From Paenibacillus sp. YN15 (GTDB taxonomy: Bacteria; Bacillota; Bacilli; Paenibacillales; NBRC-103111): DNA of 57,148 bases. The translations under genes were made by a program, and so were the position numbers. The notes under the pieces were generated by a model. It saw only the letters and a program-made list of their open reading frames with translations. It did not search any database and was not told the origin of the DNA. This document shows positions 45,801 to 54,100 of this stretch, in pieces. Numbering within the stretch: position 1 is the stretch's first letter; every line of letters starts with the position of its first letter. The stretch is from assembly GCF_003285005.1 (NCBI RefSeq), contig NZ_QMFA01000025.1, forward strand, positions 1 through 57,148, written 5' to 3'.

Positions 45801-48042
45801 GGACCAGTTGAACCGGAGAATGCAGAGCAGCGGGCTGGCCTTGAAATCGGTATTGGTAAACGGCTCGCCGGTTGACGGTATGCAGCCGCTGCGCACGGCT
45901 TACCGGCATACGCTGCCTTATGGAACCACCGCAACCCCCGTGCTGCAGGCGGCCGCCGCCCAGCCGGATGCCGCCGTTACAGTGACGCAGCCTGCTTCCC
46001 CTACGGGAGAAGGCCGAATAAGTGTCACCCGGCAAGGTGAAACCAAGGTGTATACGGTGCAGTTTGCGGTAAGCCCCACGAAGCTGGAGCCGGAATCCCT
46101 GGAGATTTCCCCCGACAAGAACGGGCCCGGATGGTTCCAGTCCGGCAATAAAATCAGTGTAGGCAAATCCGGCAAGCTGAAGGGGATTGTCCAACTGACC
46201 AACGGGGAAATGATCATTGCCGGCGGCGACGATTGCCCCATTGAATATACGGTGGACAAGCCTCAGCTGGCGGAGATTGCCGATGGTGTTCTTCTCGCCA
46301 AACAAGCCGGGGAAGTTACGGTTACGGGAACCATCACACTGTATGGGGTCACCCTGTCCCATTCCGTGGTGATTACGCTGCAGGAGATCAACGGGCCTTT
46401 GACCGGTCCGCTGGCGGAGATCAAGGGAGTTACGGCCAGCGCCGATGACGGCAATGTGCCGGCCAATACCCTGGACGGCGATCCGGATACCCGCTGGTCG
46501 GCGCAGAATCCCAATGCGGACGTGCAGCACACGCTGACATTGGAGCTGAAGGAGCCCACCCGCATCAACAAAGTCAGCATTATGTTCTACAACGGCCATC
46601 AGCGGACCTCCACCTTCGATATCCTGGTGTCTCCGGACGGAGAGAACTTCACCAAGGTGCTGAGCCGGGTCACCAGCACAACCCAGGAGCCGGGCATTTA
46701 CGAGAGCTTCCCTTTTGAAGAGGCGGAAGCCAAGTATGTGCAGTATCTGGGCTATGGAAACAGCCTCAATCTATGGAACAGCATCACCGAAATCCGCGTC
46801 CATGCTGCGGCTGGCGCTCCCGATCCGGGAACAAACCCGGACCCGGGCACGAATCCGGACCCGGGAACGAATCCAGATCCAGGCACAAACCCGGACCCGG
46901 GCACGAACCCTGATCCCGGCACGAGTCCGGATTCTTCTCCCGGTTCCTCCCCTGGCTCCGGTTCGGGAACAGCCTCCCCGTCCCAGGACGCAATTGCGCC
47001 TGTGCAAATCCGCGACGGAGCGGCCAGAGTTCAATTGCCTCAGGACCGGCAGCACATCCGGGTATCCCTGACAGAGGCGGAGGCGGCCAAGCTGCCCCTG
47101 ATTGTGGAGTTTGGAGGGACCAGCCTCCAACTGGATCAAAGGCTGCTGGAGCAAATCCGCTCCCAGGCCCAGTCCGCCACCGGTGCTGTTCTGCGCATAA
47201 GCATGGCGCCTGCGGAAGACGGCGCAGGAGCAAGCGGCAGCGGCTACAAGCCGGCAGGCCCAATTCTCGATGTGGGCCTGGCGCTGGAGCAGCCCGACGG
47301 CAAACTGTCTGCGCTGGCGGACTTGTCCGGCAAGGCCGTACTGACGCTGCCTTATGACAATGCCGCTGTGGACAGCGAGCTTCTTGGCTTGTACGGCTAC
47401 AATGGGACAAAGAAAACCTGGGATTATATAAGTGGCAAGGTGAACGAAAAAGACCGGACCGTCGCCGCTGAAATTTCCCACTTTGGCCCATACGGAATTT
47501 TGGAGTACAAGAAGGAGTTTGCCGATTTGCCCGCGGACCATTGGGCGGCCAGAGCGGTTCAGGTACTGGCGGCCAGACATATTGTGGACGGAGTGGATTC
47601 GTCCAGGTTTGCGCCTGGGGGAATTTTGACCCGTGGGGAAGCTGTCGCTTTGCTGGCCCGGGCACTTTTGCCGGATGAGGGCAATGCATCGCCAAGCTTC
47701 AGCGACGTGTCGGCTGCTGATTGGTATGCCCAGGCAGTAGCGGCCGCCGCGGCGGCAGGCTGGGTGGAAGGAGACGGCCAAGGGCAATTCAGACCCGGGG
47801 ATGCTGTCACACGGGCCGAGCTGGCCGTGCTTGTTGGCCGAGCCTTAAAGCTGAATGCCGCTGCCAACGGGGAGCTTACTTTTGCCGATGCCTCCCTGAT
47901 CCCGTCATGGGCGGCGGATTATGTCCGGGCGGCATCCGCCAGGGGACTGCTTACGGGCCGGGATGAGGGCCGGTTTGCTCCTCTGGAGCCGACCACCCGT
48001 GCGGAAGCGGCTGCATTGATTTACCGGATGCTCCAAAACTAA
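42895..48042 (+). CDS. Large SLH-anchored modular protein with beta-helix (pectate-lyase-superfamily) domain
   Basis: This 1715-residue exported protein has a signal peptide (about 1-31) and two DNRLRE/CBM96-like beta-sandwich domains (about 40-215 and 245-440, each with 'W..TxxTW' and 'FDVTAYAK'-like motifs). A pectate-lyase-superfamily right-handed beta-helix (about 490-960) has 'STSAIQQALDDAGAAGGGVVYMPPGTY'. Beta domains including a BIG2 type (about 1085-1170) and a discoidin/F5-8C domain (about 1185-1308) follow, then a sixfold PDPGTN linker, a beta domain, and three SLH repeats (about 1545-1715). AAAGGAG precedes ATG 42895. It probably binds and cuts or debranches a pectic polymer at the surface. 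The exact enzyme class is not readable. Confidence 0.85.
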   Translation: MQRLRKKGMNLVLAGSLMLSSITLPAYVAAADTGGEGGTALRPLQDVSVYATGYPLHASLVASGGASYHKSPADGGDADIMRTGLEAGGQAAYSYLRYDISALPALTGDAGVTLELSASAAGEGRVSVYGLHPFQLPGTGSGPNWRLTPWEETTATWESRFKLLTDSFDTIEAHSGQPQLSWNVSAAIRKAQKQGQAQMELALVAEEPVRLQFAGHETADRPDQVPVLVYHGEGCALRPASPYTPVAAFQYDTGLKPLHDAEVRQPSPTAPPGAGDENYHYDSLTGTQVPIQDALRAQKGPQEYWSYFKFDLRSLPEPEDMGQVLFYVWGRDTSKPATTTDAPANTATVYGSVYTGWQETEITWNNRPLIDTPPLASTIVQHANTYHEFDVTAYAKERKQAGAEAMTLALGMSGGTFFHRGKDTTVSGQRPPTIKVLDKAAAPEQPEDMSLDQNGRSRLYPEDWYPGYADAKGRFLHDFSYAGYHRGEEPLPDIELAPGQYLDVTLPPYSADPAGAADSTSAIQQALDDAGAAGGGVVYMPPGTYRVNADGVNPYALSLRYSNVVLKGAGAEQTFLYNETELMRFKDIISVGNGAWVPEGAATEVRNDLKEPTVLLPVKDVAGFAAGDYVVIDFKATAGFLEELGMTGAWASRLDAAYPVFYRQITAVDPVGKTLTIDIPTRYPLKIRDSVSVKRLKPPVQEIGIEDFSIGNKPNSKPSTGGLGENDYQNPQYAGFEVDNAKAVNLVSVANSWVRRIKTYQTDPGSPVHILSKGIILDRTKNVTVEQVVMANPQYRGANGNGYLYQFIGNDDLIVDSRAINGHHNYTYANHTGNGNVLLNSSGENGYYATDFHMYLSMANLIDGHTLDRDLISAKTRPYGSNSANWHGVVTSESVFWNTYGIAPQSASGIIIESEQYGNGYIIGTSGAVSNVNVKIDPPSNIAAARTKPYDMAEGIGQGELLAPGSLYLDQLNRRMQSSGLALKSVLVNGSPVDGMQPLRTAYRHTLPYGTTATPVLQAAAAQPDAAVTVTQPASPTGEGRISVTRQGETKVYTVQFAVSPTKLEPESLEISPDKNGPGWFQSGNKISVGKSGKLKGIVQLTNGEMIIAGGDDCPIEYTVDKPQLAEIADGVLLAKQAGEVTVTGTITLYGVTLSHSVVITLQEINGPLTGPLAEIKGVTASADDGNVPANTLDGDPDTRWSAQNPNADVQHTLTLELKEPTRINKVSIMFYNGHQRTSTFDILVSPDGENFTKVLSRVTSTTQEPGIYESFPFEEAEAKYVQYLGYGNSLNLWNSITEIRVHAAAGAPDPGTNPDPGTNPDPGTNPDPGTNPDPGTNPDPGTSPDSSPGSSPGSGSGTASPSQDAIAPVQIRDGAARVQLPQDRQHIRVSLTEAEAAKLPLIVEFGGTSLQLDQRLLEQIRSQAQSATGAVLRISMAPAEDGAGASGSGYKPAGPILDVGLALEQPDGKLSALADLSGKAVLTLPYDNAAVDSELLGLYGYNGTKKTWDYISGKVNEKDRTVAAEISHFGPYGILEYKKEFADLPADHWAARAVQVLAARHIVDGVDSSRFAPGGILTRGEAVALLARALLPDEGNASPSFSDVSAADWYAQAVAAAAAAGWVEGDGQGQFRPGDAVTRAELAVLVGRALKLNAAANGELTFADASLIPSWAADYVRAASARGLLTGRDEGRFAPLEPTTRAEAAALIYRMLQN
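46819..46926 (+). repeat. Six 18-nt tandem repeats encoding PDPGTN linker
   Basis: The repeat unit encodes Pro-Asp-Pro-Gly-Thr-Asn (last copy Ser). Copies differ mainly at third positions (CCGGGAACA, CCGGGCACG, CCAGGCACA), so this is a flexible protein linker with some drift. Slippage could change its length between strains. Confidence 0.8.
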
Positions 48043-48056
48043 TCTTTGCATGGCAG

Positions 48057-48095
48057 CCAGGCTGGCCGGATGAAACCGGTTGGCCTGGTTTGTTT
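48057..48095 (+). terminator. Terminator after the 1715-residue protein gene
   Basis: CCAGGCTGGCCGG pairs with CCGGTTGGCCTGG (with G-U pairs), followed by TTTGTTT. A second hairpin, CCCTTTCC/GGAAAAGGG plus ATTTTT, lies at about 48298-48325 in the same 520-nt gap. Confidence 0.6.
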
Positions 48096-48388
48096 GCGCC
48101 AAAATAAACATGATCAATCCGAACAGAGGCCTCCTTCGCCAATTTGATTTCCCGGGCTGGGAATCTGCATTTTCACCCGTTTGCCGGAAAACCGCCAATC
48201 TCCGGAGGAATGTCTGGGCATACCGTACCCTATCTCATGAAAACGGAAAACCGCCTCTGGAAACAGGCGTTGTTCACAAAATTTTTAAAGATTTCTCCCC
48301 TTTCCGCAAGGAAAAGGGATTTTTGAATACATCCGAATATTTTTGTTCACACCTTAAGATATTTCCATAACAAAATGAAATAAAAGTC

Positions 48389-48417
48389 TAGACATTGGCG
48401 GAAGGACAGGCTAATAA
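48389..48417 (+). promoter_or_regulatory. Candidate sigma-A promoter of GH105 gene
   Basis: TAGACA (48389-48394), a 17-nt spacer and TAATAA (48412-48417) lie about 150 nt before the start, with an AT-rich stretch upstream. The long leader between them shows no recognised riboswitch. Confidence 0.4.
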
Positions 48418-48565
48418 TAGAGGTAACAGGTGTTTTGCCTTGTTCGGAATATCTGGTTTTCTTTCGTATGCCTGGATGAGGAATGGGAAATGGAACCGGA
48501 GATCACGATATAAGGTAAGCATAAGGCAGCTCTTTCATTATCAATGACACAAGGAGATGGATGAC

Positions 48566-49603
48566 ATGCGCAAGTTTGAATGTGATGAAGCGGAAGTAAG
48601 AGAGCTTATCGACCGCGTTGTCAAAAGAACAATGAATATTGACTTTACCTGGAACTGGTCCTGCGGCGTTGCCTTTTACGGCATCTCCAAGGCTTGGGAA
48701 GTAACCGGCAACCAGGAATATATCGATTTTCTGGTGAAATGGGTGGATGAATATCTGGAGCTGGGCATTCCGACGCTGATGGTGAACTCCTGCGCCATGG
48801 GGCATACCATGATTACCCTGCACGAAGCAACGGGCGATAAGAAGTATCTGGACCTGGCTCTGATGAAGGCCGAGTACCTCCGCAATGAAGCCATCCGCTT
48901 CGGCGAAGGCGTTTTCCAGCATACGGTTTCCTCCGATAACGACTTCCCCGAGCAGGCATGGGCCGACACCCTGTTTATGGCCGCCTACTTCCTGCTGCGC
49001 CTGGGCTTCAAGCTGGACAAGAAGGAATACATTGACGATGCGTTGAACCAATTCTACTGGCATGAGGAATATCTCCAGGACCCCAAGACCAATTTGTTCT
49101 ATCATGCCTGGGATAATATCAGAAAGGACCACCTGTCCGGCATTTATTGGGGACGGGCTAACGCATGGGCCGCTTACACCATGGCGCAGGCTTACAAAAT
49201 GCTGAATCCGTTTATGCCCATGTGGATGCAAATCGGCGGCGCATTGGGCGATCAGCTGAGCGCGTTGGTGCGGCTGCAAACCAAGGACGGCCTGTGGCGT
49301 ACTGTGCTGAACGACGAAACCTCCTATGAGGAAACCTCCGCTTCCGCAGGCATCGCCGCGGCGCTGGTCAGCTACGCCCATCCGCTGCATCAAAACTATA
49401 TTGCCAGCGCCTACAAGGGCATTCTGGCCAACATCGACGAAGACGGCACCGTGCGCAATGTATCCGCGGGCACTGCCGTTATGCATACGGCGGAGGACTA
49501 CAAGGTCATCTCCAAGAAGCGCGTTCAAGGCTGGGGCCAAGGCCTGACACTGGCTTTCCTGGTGGCGCTTCTGCAAAACAAGGAGATTGTCAGCAAAATC
49601 TGA
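48566..49603 (+). CDS. Unsaturated rhamnogalacturonyl hydrolase, GH105 (YteR/YesR type)
   Basis: This 345-residue cytoplasmic enzyme is the usual GH105 size. The motif 'QAWADTLFMAAYFLLRLG' carries the catalytic Asp134 (equivalent to Asp143 of YteR). 'FYHAWDNIR', 'GIYWGRANAWAAYTMAQAY' and 'DETSYEETSASAGIAAALV' complete the (alpha/alpha)6-barrel active site. It removes the 4-deoxy-unsaturated galacturonic acid from the non-reducing end of rhamnogalacturonan fragments made by lyases. ATG 48566 is preferred to 48557 because AAGGAG ends immediately before 48557 but 9 nt before 48566. It is a single gene with its own promoter and terminator, and a different subgroup from the 732-residue GH105 at 28717. 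Confidence 0.93.
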   Translation: MRKFECDEAEVRELIDRVVKRTMNIDFTWNWSCGVAFYGISKAWEVTGNQEYIDFLVKWVDEYLELGIPTLMVNSCAMGHTMITLHEATGDKKYLDLALMKAEYLRNEAIRFGEGVFQHTVSSDNDFPEQAWADTLFMAAYFLLRLGFKLDKKEYIDDALNQFYWHEEYLQDPKTNLFYHAWDNIRKDHLSGIYWGRANAWAAYTMAQAYKMLNPFMPMWMQIGGALGDQLSALVRLQTKDGLWRTVLNDETSYEETSASAGIAAALVSYAHPLHQNYIASAYKGILANIDEDGTVRNVSAGTAVMHTAEDYKVISKKRVQGWGQGLTLAFLVALLQNKEIVSKI

Positions 49604-49667
49604 TCGATTGCATTATGGATACCTTCGCCACGGGGGCATGCATTGCTGCGCTCCGCGGCGGACGACG

Positions 49668-49697
49668 AGAAGCAGGACTTGGTCCTGCTTCTTTTTT
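49668..49697 (+). terminator. Rho-independent terminator of GH105 gene
   Basis: A perfect 11-bp stem, AGAAGCAGGAC/GTCCTGCTTCT, has a TTG loop and then a T-run. Confidence 0.9.
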
Positions 49698-49804
49698 GCT
49701 CTTCCTGAGTTGTTTTTGCGAGAGGTTGTCATTGGCCAGGCAGGTGCTTTTTTGTTGTGGAACAGAGCGACTCTTATAGCGGTGAAAACGGGAGTGTGGA
49801 TGAT

Positions 49805-49948
49805 TAGCGGAACTGAGAAACCGTTACATCCCTGATGCGGCGAAAATAGGCAGGAAATCAGGCTGCGGCGTGGAATAAGGGCTTCTTGGTTCCGTTCAGC
49901 CGGGAATAAGCGGCAAAAGCCGCTTTTAAGAGCCGCTCAGTTCCGCTA
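49805..49948. repeat. Palindromic intergenic repeat, about 144 bp
   Basis: TAGCGGAACTGAG (49805-49817) and CTCAGTTCCGCTA (49936-49948) are exact 13-nt inverted ends. An inner AGCGGC/GCCGCT hairpin lies near 49910. It has no coding potential and differs from the elements at 24744 and 34406. It sits in the 635-nt gap before ald. Confidence 0.55.
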
Positions 49949-50077
49949 CGCTCCTCCGAGTGCAGAGAGCAGGTGTGCAGCCAGGTCATTTCCCGGCGAA
50001 CCATCGGATTGGCGATAAAAACTTCTGCTGTTATACAGGTTGACAACATTTTCAGGGGGCTTTTTGACGATTTGTCT

Positions 50078-50158
50078 AGTGTAAGTCATGAAAATTGCAT
50101 GTATTATGTTAATTATTATTACATGTGAGCGAACAAACGAGAGTGTGAGTCATAAAAT
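50078..50158 (+). promoter_or_regulatory. Direct repeats upstream of ald, candidate activator sites
   Basis: AGTGTAAGTCATGAAAAT (50078-50095) and AGTGTGAGTCATAAAAT (50142-50158) lie 64 nt apart, about six helical turns. Between them is an inverted repeat ATGTATTA/TATTACAT (50099-50124). The site is likely for a PucR-type activator such as the neighbouring AdeR-like protein. This is inference. Confidence 0.5.
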
Positions 50159-50238
50159 ATCACATAAGATTCCGGTGCTGATGCTCACTGACAAGCAAGG
50201 CCAATAACCACCATCCTAAAACAGAAAGCGTGATGACC

Positions 50239-51357
50239 ATGAGAATCGGTGTGCCAAAGGAAATCAAGAATAATGAAAACCGGGTGGCCATGACCCCCGC
50301 TTCAGTCAAGGACTACTGCAGCTTCGGGCATGAAGTGAAGGTTGAAAGCGGAGCGGGTCTCGGCAGCGGTTTTACTGACGAGGAATATGCCCAAGCAGGG
50401 GCCGTTATTGCTGCTACTGCAGCCGAGGCATGGGACGCGGATTTGGTGGTGAAGGTGAAAGAACCTCTGCCGGAGGAATACGTTTATTTCTACGAAGGAT
50501 TGCAGCTGTACACCTATCTCCATCTGGCTCCGGCTCCCGAGCTGACCCAGGCTCTGCTGGACAAGGGCGTTACCGGCATTGCCTATGAAACCATCCAGCC
50601 GGCCAACGGCACCCTGCCTCTTTTGACTCCGATGAGCGAGGTTGCAGGCCGGATGGCGATCCAATTGGGCGCACGTTTTCTGGAAAAGGCAAGCGGCGGC
50701 AAAGGGGTGCTGCTGGGGGGTGTTCCCGGGGTGGCGCCGGCCCGCGTGGCCATTATCGGAGGCGGCATCGTCGGCACCAATGCGGCGCGGATGGCTGTAG
50801 GCATGGGAGCTGATGTAACCTTGCTTGACATCAGCGCCGACCGGCTGCGCCAGCTGGACGACCAATTCCAGGGGCGGCTGAAAACCGTTATGTCCAACAG
50901 CTATTCCATTATGGAAGCTGTGCGCCAGGCCGATCTGGTGATAGGCGCTGTGCTGATTCCCGGCGCCCGCGCACCGCGGCTGGTTACCGAGGAGATGGTC
51001 AAGAACATGCAGCCGGGCTCCGTCATCGTGGACGTTGCCATTGACCAAGGCGGCTCGGTGGAGACCATCGACCGCATTACCACCCACGACCAGCCCACCT
51101 ATGAGAAGTATGGCGTTATCCATTACGCGGTAGCCAATATGCCGGGATCTGTAGCCCGCACCTCCACGATTGCGCTGACCAATGTTACGACTCCTTACGG
51201 ACTGCAAATTGCCAACAAGGGTTGGAAAGGCGCCGCGCAAGAGAACGCCGCCATCGCCAAGGGCATCAACACCCTGGGCGGCAAGGTTACTTACAAGGCT
51301 GTGGCTGAAGCCCAAGGGCTGGAATATACCGCTATTGGCGATTTGCTGGCGGAATAG
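50239..51357 (+). CDS. ald: Alanine dehydrogenase
   Basis: This 372-residue cytoplasmic enzyme converts L-alanine, NAD+ and water to pyruvate, ammonium and NADH. It is used for alanine catabolism, including in sporulating Bacillus. The N-terminus [20 protein letters not shown] is the family signature, with Arg15. VKVKEP carries catalytic Lys74, and YLHL gives His95. The nucleotide-binding loop is [15 protein letters not shown]. The frame runs upstream to 50230, but the start at 50239 gives the standard N-terminus. It faces a PucR-family regulator convergently, as expected for ald and its activator. Confidence 0.96.
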   Translation: MRIGVPKEIKNNENRVAMTPASVKDYCSFGHEVKVESGAGLGSGFTDEEYAQAGAVIAATAAEAWDADLVVKVKEPLPEEYVYFYEGLQLYTYLHLAPAPELTQALLDKGVTGIAYETIQPANGTLPLLTPMSEVAGRMAIQLGARFLEKASGGKGVLLGGVPGVAPARVAIIGGGIVGTNAARMAVGMGADVTLLDISADRLRQLDDQFQGRLKTVMSNSYSIMEAVRQADLVIGAVLIPGARAPRLVTEEMVKNMQPGSVIVDVAIDQGGSVETIDRITTHDQPTYEKYGVIHYAVANMPGSVARTSTIALTNVTTPYGLQIANKGWKGAAQENAAIAKGINTLGGKVTYKAVAEAQGLEYTAIGDLLAE

Positions 51358-51412
51358 CCGTTCCCGGCGCGTTTCCGCCGAAACCGTCCCTCACCTCTGT
51401 CTCCACTTGCAT

Positions 51413-51482
51413 CCCTTCCGGGCGTGTCCGAAAACTGCCTCCCTCGGAGTTGTCAGACACGTCCTAACCGGAAGGGTTTTTT
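51413..51482 (+). terminator. Terminator of ald with a repeat element in its loop
   Basis: CCCTTCCGG (51413-51421) pairs with CCGGAAGGG (51468-51476), followed by TTTTTT. The roughly 46-nt loop is itself an inverted-repeat element. The 3' arm overlaps the last codons of the minus-strand regulator. Confidence 0.75.
51420..51467. repeat. Short derivative of the 165-bp MITE-like element
   Basis: The left part GGCGTGTCCGAAAAC resembles GGCCGTGTTTGTAAAC at 24746. The right part CTCGGAGTTGTCAGACACG plus TCCTAA resembles CTCGGAGTTTGCAAACACG plus CCCTAA at 24885-24909. It looks like an internally deleted copy. Confidence 0.6.
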
Positions 51483-53191
51483 ATGCGGTTTGGGATGTGG
51501 TCGGACCTGTCAGGAGGAAGCATCTGATGAGCGCGCAGCGCCACGGAAATGGCCAGCCGGGTTTCCGGCACCATAAAATCCTCGCCGAGCAGCTCCTTAA
51601 GCTTTTCCAGCCGGTAATAGAGGGATTGGCGGACGATGAACAGCTTCTGTGCGGCCACCTGCTTGGAGCCGTCATGGTCCAGGAAAATCCGGAGAGTGGT
51701 CAGGAGGTCGGAGCCCTTGGCCTGGTCATAATCCAGCACCGCCCCCAGATAGCTGCGGACAAATTGCCGGAGGGTTTCGGTATCGTTTAACGCCAGCAGC
51801 TGGAACACGCCTAAGTCCTCATAGAACAGCGCCGGCTTGCGGAAGCAGGAGTGGAGGGCAAGCGCCTGAACGGCTTCCCGGTGGCTCATATAAACCTGGC
51901 TTAACGAGCTGTAGGCCTTGCCCACGCCCACCGCCAGCTTCAGGTCGCGGAGCTTGTCGTCGGCGCGCAGGCTCCCCAAAGCGTCCAGCGCCGATTGAAG
52001 GCGCGCCTTGGCCTTGCCGGAGTTTTTTTTGTCTACCGCAATAGCGGCCAGCCGGTTGTTCTTCATGGTCAGAAAAAGGCGGAAGCCGTGTTTCTCGAAA
52101 ATAGAGCGGAGCAGAAGTGACAAGTGGTAGCGGATGGTTTCGGCATCGGTTTCCTGCAGCTGCAGGCTCTCGTCATGCAGATTCCCGATTTCGATCAGAC
52201 AAACCCGGATATACAGCTCGGCGTACCGGTTCAGGCTGGGGCCAAGCATGGCTTTCACCTGCTTTTCATCCGTCAGCCGGTTATTGAGCAATTCATCCAC
52301 CCACAGATTCTCGGAGAACAGCTTGCGCTCCTCCATATAGCGGGTGCGCAGCAGCTCCTGGGCAATGGACAAAGCGGCGGAGTCCAAAAGCAGATAATCG
52401 AATTCCACCGGCTCCCGGTGGCAAATCAGCGCCAGGTATGCCCAATTCTGATTAAGCACGCCGATGGATTGAAGCACAATCTGGCTGCCTGCTGCGAAGT
52501 ACGGTTTGGGAACAGTATCCGCTCCTGCGGATGGGGCCGCTTCCTGCTCCTTGAAGCAGGCGTCGGTTGAAGCAAGCAGCTGATCTTGTTTGTCCGCAGT
52601 GAGGGGAGGGTAACAAACGGGAGTGCCGTTCAGGGGACGGTAGATCAATTGTGTGCTGGTGCTCTTATGCAGCAGCTTCAGCACATTCAGGGTGCCGTTG
52701 GCTGTGAGCGTCAGCCGGTGAAACTCCCGGGAGATGCTCTCCAGCTCCCGCAGGGTGCGGTGGTGGCGGTTGATAATGAGGGAATGCAGGTCCTGGGTAA
52801 TATCCACAAACCGGATGGAATGGGGCAGCAGGATCAGCGGAAAGCCGCACCGGTCCGCCAACTCCCGCAGCTCCTCGGGCACCGCGTGAAAGTAGGGGCC
52901 GATCTCGATGCACAGGCAGGCGGCATTTTGCTGGATCAGCTTCTCCATATAACGGACGGAATGGGCTGTGTCCAGGTTGAAGCCTACGCCTGTGGCCAGG
53001 ATCATTTCGCCGCCGTAGATGAGATTCTCCAGGGTGGAGATCTCCAGAATATGCACCCAGCGGATTTGGCGGTCCAGACCGCCGGCACCGGCCATCAGCC
53101 GGGCTCCGGCAAAGGGGGAGCGCTTCAGCGCCTCCCGGACGGTAAGCAAAAAATCGGCGCCCAGACAAATCCCCCCTTCCGGCCATTTCAT
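51464..53191 (-). CDS. PucR-family transcriptional regulator, AdeR-like (alanine dehydrogenase activator)
   Basis: This regulator of about 575 residues has an N-terminal PucR domain ('LTVREALKRSPFAGARLMAGAGGLDRQIRWVHILEI'), a middle GGDEF-like/CdaR region, and a C-terminal HTH_30 domain ('TLRIFLDHDGSKQVAAQKLFIVRQSLYYRLEKLKELLG'). In Bacillus subtilis AdeR of this family activates ald, and here the gene faces ald. The start is unclear: ATG 53191 has no ribosome site, while a CTG at 53164 lies 6 nt after GGGGGG and a TTG at 53149 gives the commonest family N-terminus. The stop codon lies inside the repeat element in the shared terminator, so the last residues may be foreign. Confidence 0.85.
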   Translation of the reverse strand: MKWPEGGICLGADFLLTVREALKRSPFAGARLMAGAGGLDRQIRWVHILEISTLENLIYGGEMILATGVGFNLDTAHSVRYMEKLIQQNAACLCIEIGPYFHAVPEELRELADRCGFPLILLPHSIRFVDITQDLHSLIINRHHRTLRELESISREFHRLTLTANGTLNVLKLLHKSTSTQLIYRPLNGTPVCYPPLTADKQDQLLASTDACFKEQEAAPSAGADTVPKPYFAAGSQIVLQSIGVLNQNWAYLALICHREPVEFDYLLLDSAALSIAQELLRTRYMEERKLFSENLWVDELLNNRLTDEKQVKAMLGPSLNRYAELYIRVCLIEIGNLHDESLQLQETDAETIRYHLSLLLRSIFEKHGFRLFLTMKNNRLAAIAVDKKNSGKAKARLQSALDALGSLRADDKLRDLKLAVGVGKAYSSLSQVYMSHREAVQALALHSCFRKPALFYEDLGVFQLLALNDTETLRQFVRSYLGAVLDYDQAKGSDLLTTLRIFLDHDGSKQVAAQKLFIVRQSLYYRLEKLKELLGEDFMVPETRLAISVALRAHQMLPPDRSDHIPNRIKNPSG

Positions 53192-53292
53192 TGGCGATGT
53201 TAGTAAATATAACATAACATGCCGAGAGAATGGCTGAAAACCAGGGAAGAGGGGGAAGTTTTTTCGATTTTATGAAATATTGTCTGGATTGT

Positions 53293-53853
53293 TCACTGAA
53301 CAGCTGACATCACGGCGTAGATCAGGATGGATATTCCAAAAACCTTGGCCAGGGCCAGCCATTTGTTAGTGGTTTCGTTTTTAAAATAGAGACCGACAGA
53401 CTCTCTGCATAAGTAAACCAGCAGAAAGCCATTCCAGAGTACGCGCCAGCCATACTTGAAATAATAGGAGCCCAGTTGATCGGCAGCCTCCGGTATGTCG
53501 CGGAAGGTGATGTAGAGGGTAATCAAAGCATAGCCATTCCGGCATACGGCATACGCCGCATAGAACAGCGCCAGCCACCAGCCCCACTTTTTTCCCATCC
53601 ACATTCCTACAGCAGCGCCTACGCCGGTCAGCCCGATGATGGCAAGGGAGATTTGAAGCAATGTACTCGAGATGCCCAATTCCGGGTCAATATTGTTGAG
53701 ATTGTTGAAATTGGCCAATTGAAAAAGCAACCCTGCCGCCCCTCCAATTCCGAACAGCAGCGCCAGCAGGGTGACACCTGCAGGACGGTCATAATTTCTG
53801 GTTTCAATTTCCCGGCTTACATCCTGTGAAAATCCGTTTGGCAGAAACGACAT
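53293..53853 (-). CDS. Small integral membrane protein, unknown function
   Basis: This protein of about 186 residues has four hydrophobic segments: 'VTLLALLFGIGGAAGLLFQL', 'ISLAIIGLTGVGAAVGMWMG', 'WWLALFYAAYAVC' and a C-terminal 'ALAKVFGISILIYAVM'. I recognise no catalytic motif. GAGGGGG lies upstream of ATG 53853; a TTG at 53859 has better spacing. It is a single gene between the regulator and the deacetylase, with no contextual hint of function. Confidence 0.65.
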   Translation of the reverse strand: MSFLPNGFSQDVSREIETRNYDRPAGVTLLALLFGIGGAAGLLFQLANFNNLNNIDPELGISSTLLQISLAIIGLTGVGAAVGMWMGKKWGWWLALFYAAYAVCRNGYALITLYITFRDIPEAADQLGSYYFKYGWRVLWNGFLLVYLCRESVGLYFKNETTNKWLALAKVFGISILIYAVMSAVQ

Positions 53854-54021
53854 GTACAAAAAGTCCCCCTCTATAATATGTAATAATGGAATCATATTAC
53901 AAGGAAACGTCTTCACCTACAAGGATTTTTTTCCTTTGCCGGTCTGTTGAAAAATAGGCTTCCGCAGCCGCCGCGTTACAGATCCGGCGCAATATTTGCA
54001 ATTGACATGTCCAAACAACGG

Positions 54022-54051
54022 GTTTACCATCAGAGGGAAAACATGTACAAT
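54022..54051 (+). promoter_or_regulatory. Candidate promoter of deacetylase gene
   Basis: TTTACC (54022-54027), an 18-nt spacer and TACAAT (54046-54051) lie 50 nt before the start. A TTGACA at 54002 is too distant to pair with this -10. Confidence 0.4.
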
Positions 54052-54100
54052 GGCGTGAATATGGGGGCCGTTATCCCCCAAACGCGAGGGGAGAAGAAAA

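Noticed and set aside
46819-46926. Regular tandem repeats, considered as a CRISPR-like array
   Set aside because: The 18-nt units have no spacers and are in frame, encoding a PDPGTN linker.
48096-48565. Long leader before the GH105 gene considered as a riboswitch
   Set aside because: Only one terminator-like hairpin and an AT-rich promoter region were seen, with no recognisable aptamer core.
49781-49797. GTGAAAACGGGAGTGTG considered as a catabolite (cre) site
   Set aside because: Only the first half matches the cre consensus and the location is not near a sugar-gene promoter. No convincing cre site was found elsewhere in the gaps.
49587-49835. 82-residue plus-strand frame after the GH105 gene
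   Set aside because: It runs through a strong terminator hairpin and has no ribosome site.
49858-50049. 63-residue minus-strand frame before ald
   Set aside because: It falls largely inside the palindromic repeat; no ribosome site and no recognisable protein features.
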